A DNA stretch of 19,717 nucleotides, taken from the NCBI GenBank assembly GCA_031383555.1, contig JANMZR010000119.1:1-19717 (forward strand). Direction: 5' to 3'. Shown here one piece after another: positions 15,962-19,717 of the stretch (the stretch's first letter is position 1; each line of letters starts with the position of its first letter). Both the position numbers and the translations under genes were made by a program. Source of the DNA: JANMZR01 sp031383555. GTDB taxonomy: Bacteria > Bacteroidota > Bacteroidia > Cytophagales > Spirosomataceae. The notes beneath the pieces were generated by a model. That model did not search any database and had not been told where the DNA came from. It worked only from the letters and a program-made list of their open reading frames with translations.

Positions 15962-15996
15962 ATGTTCGATTTAACAGGGAAAGTAGCGTTAATTAC
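15962..15996 (+). pseudogene. Remnant of the SDR gene start (12 codons)
   Basis: The stretch keeps the ATG and MFDLTGKVALIT, then diverges; the frame runs on for 15 unrelated codons to a TAA at 16043-16045, antisense to the end of the peptidase gene. The glycine-rich cofactor loop is lost, so no function is expected. Confidence 0.8.
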
Positions 15997-16016
15997 GGTC
16001 ACATTAGTTGACTTTT

Positions 16017-17684
16017 TTAATGCTTATCTGACCATTCAGCAATAAATTTATTGGCTGTATTTATAAATTCCTCAATTTTCAGTTTGGTTAATCTTCGCTC
16101 ATTATACTGCTGGTCTGTTAATTGTTTCTGGTTTTGTTGTTGTATTGGGGCATTAATAAAACTAGTATTTTCAGAATCTTTTTTAAATTGCTCCAGGGTT
16201 TTTTCAATTAAATCGCTAGTTATAATATGATTTGTTAAGGTTTTTTTTGCCTCCGGGTCAAGGTTATTATATCTGAGTACATCCAAATAATTATGAATCA
16301 TCCTTATTTGACTTATTTGGTCTTTATTTTTCAGACTAAAATTATAAGTTTGATCAAACCAATTTTCAAAATCCATTTGAATGAACTCCATTTTTTTATT
16401 AAAACAACTTTCCACAAGTTCAATATCCGTTTGATTAATATAGGTGCTATCAACAAACACATTTTTTTGATCACGAAAAGCTGCTAGCATTTTGGAGAGC
16501 AGGTTTTTTTCTTGAAGAAAAATGGCAAAATGCTTTGAATATGCATAATTTACGGTAAGGTCACAGAGGTCATTGTTGGGATTAATAGAAAAACCCTCCC
16601 AATTTTTATTTATTATAAATTCCAAACTGCGGTTGGGGGATGTTCTCAAAAATTGCCTAACTACCATAGTTCGCCAATTGGCCACATCGCCTAACAATGA
16701 GTCGCCTTTCCAGCTACTTGTTTCGTAAAGTGAGGCGATGCCTTCGTCAAGCCAAGCGGGAATATCCCCCACGTCAGCACGCACAAACAAATGGAAAAGC
16801 TCGTGATAAATAGTGCCAATTTGCCGTGAATTGGAGGTGCCAAGCACACTTAAATCGGCCAGGCTTGAATAGCCAATATTTTCAGAAGGAAGATTTAATC
16901 GGTGAATTTTCAGTGCTACGTCTTGCAAATCATTTTTATTACCCATCAGATAAACTGTAATGAGCTTATCGGGGGGTCTAATTTTAAAATGTTGGGCGTA
17001 AAAATTATAGGCTTTTTGCAGATTTTCGGCAGCACGTATAATGTCTGACGGTGTTTTTCCATGGTCTTCCATAGTGATTAACACAAATCTGCCAACAGTA
17101 TCTATCTTATATTCAGCACCTAACATTTGATTATAATAAGACAACGCTTTTGATTTTTCGTTCACAGCAAAAATTCTTTTAGAAAATTCTTCCTCAGAAA
17201 GTTCAATTTTCAGATCAAAATCTCCCGGGTTGGTTGTCGTTTTTTTGCAATTAAGCACATAACCCATTTTACCGCTTGATTTGGCCTCAGGCAAAACGGT
17301 TTTATCTTTAATAATTATATTGAGCATCGCCAATATTTCATCATCTATATTTACAATAGTTGTTTTCAAGCAATTATCTTGTTCAATAGCTACCAATTGT
17401 TTCAGTTTTGGGGTCAACGGGTATTTATTTAACAATGAAAAGCACTTTTTAGCTACCTCAGGCTTATTACTACCACAAATACATTTGGTAATTATATAGT
17501 CTACCTGAAAGCATTTTCCATACGGTTCTTTTCTTAAAAGCATAGCATCGTTATAGGCCTTTTTATAATTTTTCTCTTTTAAAAGTGCTTTGTAATGGTT
17601 CCAATCTATTTTATTTTGTGCTAAACTTTCAGTAAAAATAAATGAAGCAGAAACGATTAAGGTAAGTAAGATCTTTTTCATCAT
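16017..17684 (-). CDS. Exported gluzincin-type metallopeptidase (peptidase MA-like)
   Basis: This is a predicted zinc peptidase outside the cytoplasm. The 555-residue protein has a signal peptide (1-22, KKILLTLIVSASFIF core, ending LAQ). Residues 24-110 are helical and may form TPR-like repeats. The catalytic region at about 215-330 has the zinc motif HELFH (His294, Glu295, His298) followed 15 residues later by WLDEGIASLYE, where Glu314 is the likely third ligand, the gluzincin pattern seen in M1-like and peptidase MA families. The remainder is mostly helical and polar with a Gln-rich stretch at 513-526. No lipobox is present. The start ATGATG at 17684 overlaps the upstream gene's stop in ATGA, a sign of translational coupling. 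Substrate and partners are unknown; the upstream three-helix membrane protein is the obvious candidate partner. Confidence 0.8.
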   Translation of the reverse strand: MMKKILLTLIVSASFIFTESLAQNKIDWNHYKALLKEKNYKKAYNDAMLLRKEPYGKCFQVDYIITKCICGSNKPEVAKKCFSLLNKYPLTPKLKQLVAIEQDNCLKTTIVNIDDEILAMLNIIIKDKTVLPEAKSSGKMGYVLNCKKTTTNPGDFDLKIELSEEEFSKRIFAVNEKSKALSYYNQMLGAEYKIDTVGRFVLITMEDHGKTPSDIIRAAENLQKAYNFYAQHFKIRPPDKLITVYLMGNKNDLQDVALKIHRLNLPSENIGYSSLADLSVLGTSNSRQIGTIYHELFHLFVRADVGDIPAWLDEGIASLYETSSWKGDSLLGDVANWRTMVVRQFLRTSPNRSLEFIINKNWEGFSINPNNDLCDLTVNYAYSKHFAIFLQEKNLLSKMLAAFRDQKNVFVDSTYINQTDIELVESCFNKKMEFIQMDFENWFDQTYNFSLKNKDQISQIRMIHNYLDVLRYNNLDPEAKKTLTNHIITSDLIEKTLEQFKKDSENTSFINAPIQQQNQKQLTDQQYNERRLTKLKIEEFINTANKFIAEWSDKH

Positions 17685-18391
17685 TTATTGGTTTGAGTAC
17701 TGTCATCTAAAATAGTTTCTATTGCCGATGTATCATCGACAATGGTCTTATCACTATTTTTTTTCGATACCATATCGCCTGCAGTGATCGAATTAATACC
17801 ATGTACATTCAGATATAGAGGGGAATCCTGTACCACAATATCATTATGTTGCAAAATTGTTGAGAGCATCAATATAGTACCCAAAACCCCAAAAATAATA
17901 CCCGGAGAGGCAGTTACAAAATTAATTTTTATCTTTTCCTCCCAGCTGGCATCAATGGTAGAGGAACTTTCTGAAAACTTACCTATAATAAATACTGCAC
18001 CTAAAATTGTAAGTATCATACCTGTTAAAAATCCTAAATATTTTACAAAAATTCGTGACATTATTAGTAGCCCTCCTTGATTGTAGCGTCTAAAAATACT
18101 TTCTTGCTCTAGCTGTGCCAGTATTGCCCATTTGAGGTTGGTTTCACTCGCTTTTTCTTGGCTTTTGGTAGCCAACATTGGTAATATTTTTGCCATTAGC
18201 ACCGAATCGGGCTTTATTTCCATAGATTTATTGAATTGATTAACCTGACGAGAAGCTAAAGCAATAAATAGTAAGATTAATAAAGTGGGCATTCCAATTA
18301 GCCAATATACAATTTTATTTTGCCAGTTTTGCGTATTGGCGGTATCGGCATTATTGCTAGTAATTGGGGTAATATTTTCAATTTTTTCCAC
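17681..18391 (-). CDS. Three-helix membrane protein of unknown function
   Basis: I do not recognise the family. The 236-residue protein has a polar N-terminal stretch (1-26), a first hydrophobic segment at 27-47 (IVYWLIGMPTLLILLFIALA), a soluble part of about 65 residues with a possible helical segment (48-112), two more membrane segments at 115-138 and 160-181 joined by a short acidic loop, and a polar acidic tail (185-236) rich in Asp, Thr and Ser. There are no cysteines or clear catalytic motifs. The start is GTG at 18391, chosen because no upstream in-frame ATG is seen and a -7 promoter element lies 26 bp before it. Its stop overlaps the start of the peptidase gene by 4 bp, so the two products are probably made together, perhaps as an anchor or regulator with its enzyme. 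Confidence 0.75.
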   Translation of the reverse strand: MEKIENITPITSNNADTANTQNWQNKIVYWLIGMPTLLILLFIALASRQVNQFNKSMEIKPDSVLMAKILPMLATKSQEKASETNLKWAILAQLEQESIFRRYNQGGLLIMSRIFVKYLGFLTGMILTILGAVFIIGKFSESSSTIDASWEEKIKINFVTASPGIIFGVLGTILMLSTILQHNDIVVQDSPLYLNVHGINSITAGDMVSKKNSDKTIVDDTSAIETILDDSTQTNK

Positions 18392-18417
18392 GGTTTTATT
18401 GGGTTTATAGTTTATTA

Positions 18418-18425
18418 CAAATATA
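18418..18425 (-). promoter_or_regulatory. Candidate -7 element for the membrane protein-peptidase operon
   Basis: On the minus strand the site reads TATATTTG, a full match to TAnnTTTG, 26 bp before the GTG start at 18391. No clear TTG is found at -33. It implies a leader of only about 20 nt. Confidence 0.45.
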
Positions 18426-18594
18426 TAAAAGCACAGAGATATTTGAATTACCGAATAATAAAATGTTTATAGATGGTTTTTTGGTACAAAAAAAGAAATT
18501 ATTGATAAAAAATTACTTGCTAGGATGGCTTAATACCCTCTCGAAATTACTGCTTTCTTTTTAGTGAACCTTGCTAATAATAAAACTAAATTCT

Positions 18595-19717
18595 TTAAAA
18601 TCCTTTTAATATCCATCCTTTTCGATAAGTTCTCTTTAATAATTTTTCTGCCGCAGGAAAATTAGGAAATTTCATATTTGCTGAATCCCAAGTTAAAAGT
18701 TGATCAGGAATGCGAATGGCAATAGTGCCAAGTAATACAGCTTCTGTCATAGGTCCCGACTGGGCAAAATGAGATTCGGTTTTCTCACCCCCCAAACATG
18801 CATCAACAAAATGATGATAATGGTTTCTTTCCGCTAAGGCTGGCACTTTAACATCTTTAGGCTTTCCAAATGGTATATAAACAGGCATTTTTCCATGTGG
18901 AATTAATAAGGCACCTTCTGTTCCTATCAGCATTGCTGATTCAGCTGGATATTCTCCATCCTTAAATAAACCCATAATCTCTTTGGGTGGATAAAATTCT
19001 CCATCAAACCACTCCAAAGGAAACGATTCGCCTTCCGTTAAATCATTTCCTGGAAATTGCCATGTTATATGATTGCCTTGTGGCCATGTGTCTGCACGAC
19101 GTTCAGGCGAATTTTGCCAGGACTTTTGTACTTCTGCAACCACTGAAAGGGGTGCTTTCATTCCTAAACCTTTCCATACTGCATCAAAAATATGACAACC
19201 AATATCGCCTGACCAACCCGTACCAAAATCTTGCCAAGTTCTCCAAATAGAGGAATGGTAAATGTCGGGGGCATAAGGCCGCATTGGTGCCGTTCCTATC
19301 CACTGATCCCAATGTAAATGTGAGGGAACCGCTTGTGCTTGTGCAGGCCTGGGACCTACTAGGCGGTATTTCGCCACGGCTCCTGGCCTATTTGAACATA
19401 AATAAGCATGTTTTACTTTGCCAATAATCCCTTGTTTGATCCATTGAACACCTGTTCGGTCTCCCATCGTAGCGGCTACCTGAGTGCCCAACTGCGTTGT
19501 AACCCCAGCCTTGATTGCTACTTTAGTTAAAGCTCGTACCTCTGCTACATCATGGCACATTGGCTTTTGGCAATATACATGTTTTTTATTTCTAATAGCT
19601 TGAACAGCAATCGCAAAGTGATTGTGGTCTGGAACCGTAACATTTACGGAATCAATATGATCTTGCTCGGCTTTGAGCAGTTCACGGTAATCTGTATAGG
19701 TTCTGGCACACGGACAC
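18595..19717 (-). CDS. Gfo/Idh/MocA-family oxidoreductase, 5' end outside the window
   Basis: This is an NAD(P)-dependent oxidoreductase of the glucose-fructose oxidoreductase/inositol dehydrogenase family, commonly acting on sugars or cyclitols. An internal ATG at 19560 is not the start: the frame stays open through the window edge, and the upstream codons read DYRELLKAEQDHIDSVNVTV, PDHNHFAIAVQAI and KKHVYCQKPMCHD, the usual end of the Rossmann domain. QKP replaces the more common EKP, keeping the lysine that contacts cofactor and substrate. The visible 373 residues include the catalytic-domain motif GDIGCHIFD (139-147 counted from Met 19560) and an aromatic-rich substrate domain. The N-terminal cofactor glycine motif and any Tat or other signal peptide lie outside the window. 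The gene looks richer in GC than its AT-rich left neighbours. A 203-bp spacer separates it from the next gene downstream. Confidence 0.92.
   Translation of the reverse strand, partial: CPCARTYTDYRELLKAEQDHIDSVNVTVPDHNHFAIAVQAIRNKKHVYCQKPMCHDVAEVRALTKVAIKAGVTTQLGTQVAATMGDRTGVQWIKQGIIGKVKHAYLCSNRPGAVAKYRLVGPRPAQAQAVPSHLHWDQWIGTAPMRPYAPDIYHSSIWRTWQDFGTGWSGDIGCHIFDAVWKGLGMKAPLSVVAEVQKSWQNSPERRADTWPQGNHITWQFPGNDLTEGESFPLEWFDGEFYPPKEIMGLFKDGEYPAESAMLIGTEGALLIPHGKMPVYIPFGKPKDVKVPALAERNHYHHFVDACLGGEKTESHFAQSGPMTEAVLLGTIAIRIPDQLLTWDSANMKFPNFPAAEKLLKRTYRKGWILKGF

Larger units (their letters stand above)
15875..15996 (+). repeat. Second copy of the 122-bp VOC/SDR junction
   Basis: It aligns base for base with 14702-14823 except at three positions (A to T in the VOC tail, A to G just after the VOC stop codon, A to G early in the SDR part). 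It starts 8 bp after the REPIN-like element and ends about 20 bp before the end of the convergent peptidase gene. High identity without selection on coding suggests a recent event. Confidence 0.9.
15548..16016. other. Composite intergenic region with repeat element and duplication fossil
   Basis: The 469 bp between the SDR gene and the minus-strand peptidase gene hold, in order: AT-rich DNA, an imperfect hairpin (15609-15637), a REPIN-like element (15746-15866) and the duplicated VOC/SDR junction (15875-15996). No intact gene is supported. A TTG-started frame 15749-15955 crosses the repeat and the VOC tail but looks accidental. Confidence 0.8.

Noticed and set aside
19558..19560. ATG at 19560 as the start of the Gfo/Idh/MocA gene
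   Set aside because: The frame remains open to the window edge and encodes conserved Rossmann-domain sequence upstream, including KHVYCQKP.

Overview
The window looks like part of a Bacteroidota chromosome, probably a Cytophagales-type organism (the order is an inference). The DNA is AT-rich and shows almost no Shine-Dalgarno sequences. Three sites match the Bacteroidota -7 promoter element TAnnTTTG. There is a cysteine-free type B ribosomal protein L31, an 'alternate' GlmU-like protein of the kind known from Bacteroidota, and several proteins with an export signal ending in a 'SQ' or 'AQ' cleavage region. No rRNA, tRNA, CRISPR array, insertion sequence, integrase or phage gene is visible.

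Layout, left half. Positions 1-265 hold a paired-hairpin repeat (REPIN-like) and the terminator of a minus-strand class I ribonucleotide reductase large subunit (nrdA). A 627-bp divergent spacer with one doubtful 47-codon ORF leads to rpmE2, which has a consensus Bacteroidota promoter and a strong terminator. Next comes a tight plus-strand run: alternate GlmU-like sugar nucleotidyltransferase/acyltransferase, DNA polymerase III delta' (holB) and hydroxymethylbilane synthase (hemC). hemC shares a TTAA stop overlap with a convergent GT-A-like glycosyltransferase gene.

Layout, middle (8138-15547). Seven plus-strand genes with short gaps follow: an exported cyclophilin, an RmlD-like reductase, a large polytopic membrane protein with a C-terminal soluble half, a cytochrome c-PQQ dehydrogenase fusion, an exported two-domain VOC (glyoxalase/dioxygenase-fold) protein and an SDR oxidoreductase. 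The last three look like an oxidation module: periplasmic oxidation of an alcohol by the quinohaemoprotein, with the VOC protein and the cytoplasmic SDR acting on related compounds. The substrate cannot be read from the sequence.

Layout, right end. The 469-bp gap 15548-16016 is the most unusual part. It holds a second REPIN-like element. Eight bases further on lies a 122-bp, 3-mismatch copy of the VOC/SDR gene junction, a fossil of a duplication. On the minus strand follow a translationally coupled pair (a three-helix membrane protein and an exported HExxH gluzincin-type metallopeptidase), then a Gfo/Idh/MocA-family oxidoreductase that runs off the right edge of the window.

Most genes are recognisable families. 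The points that merit follow-up are the REPIN-like repeats, the junction duplication beside one of them, the PQQ/VOC/SDR module, and the membrane protein-peptidase pair.
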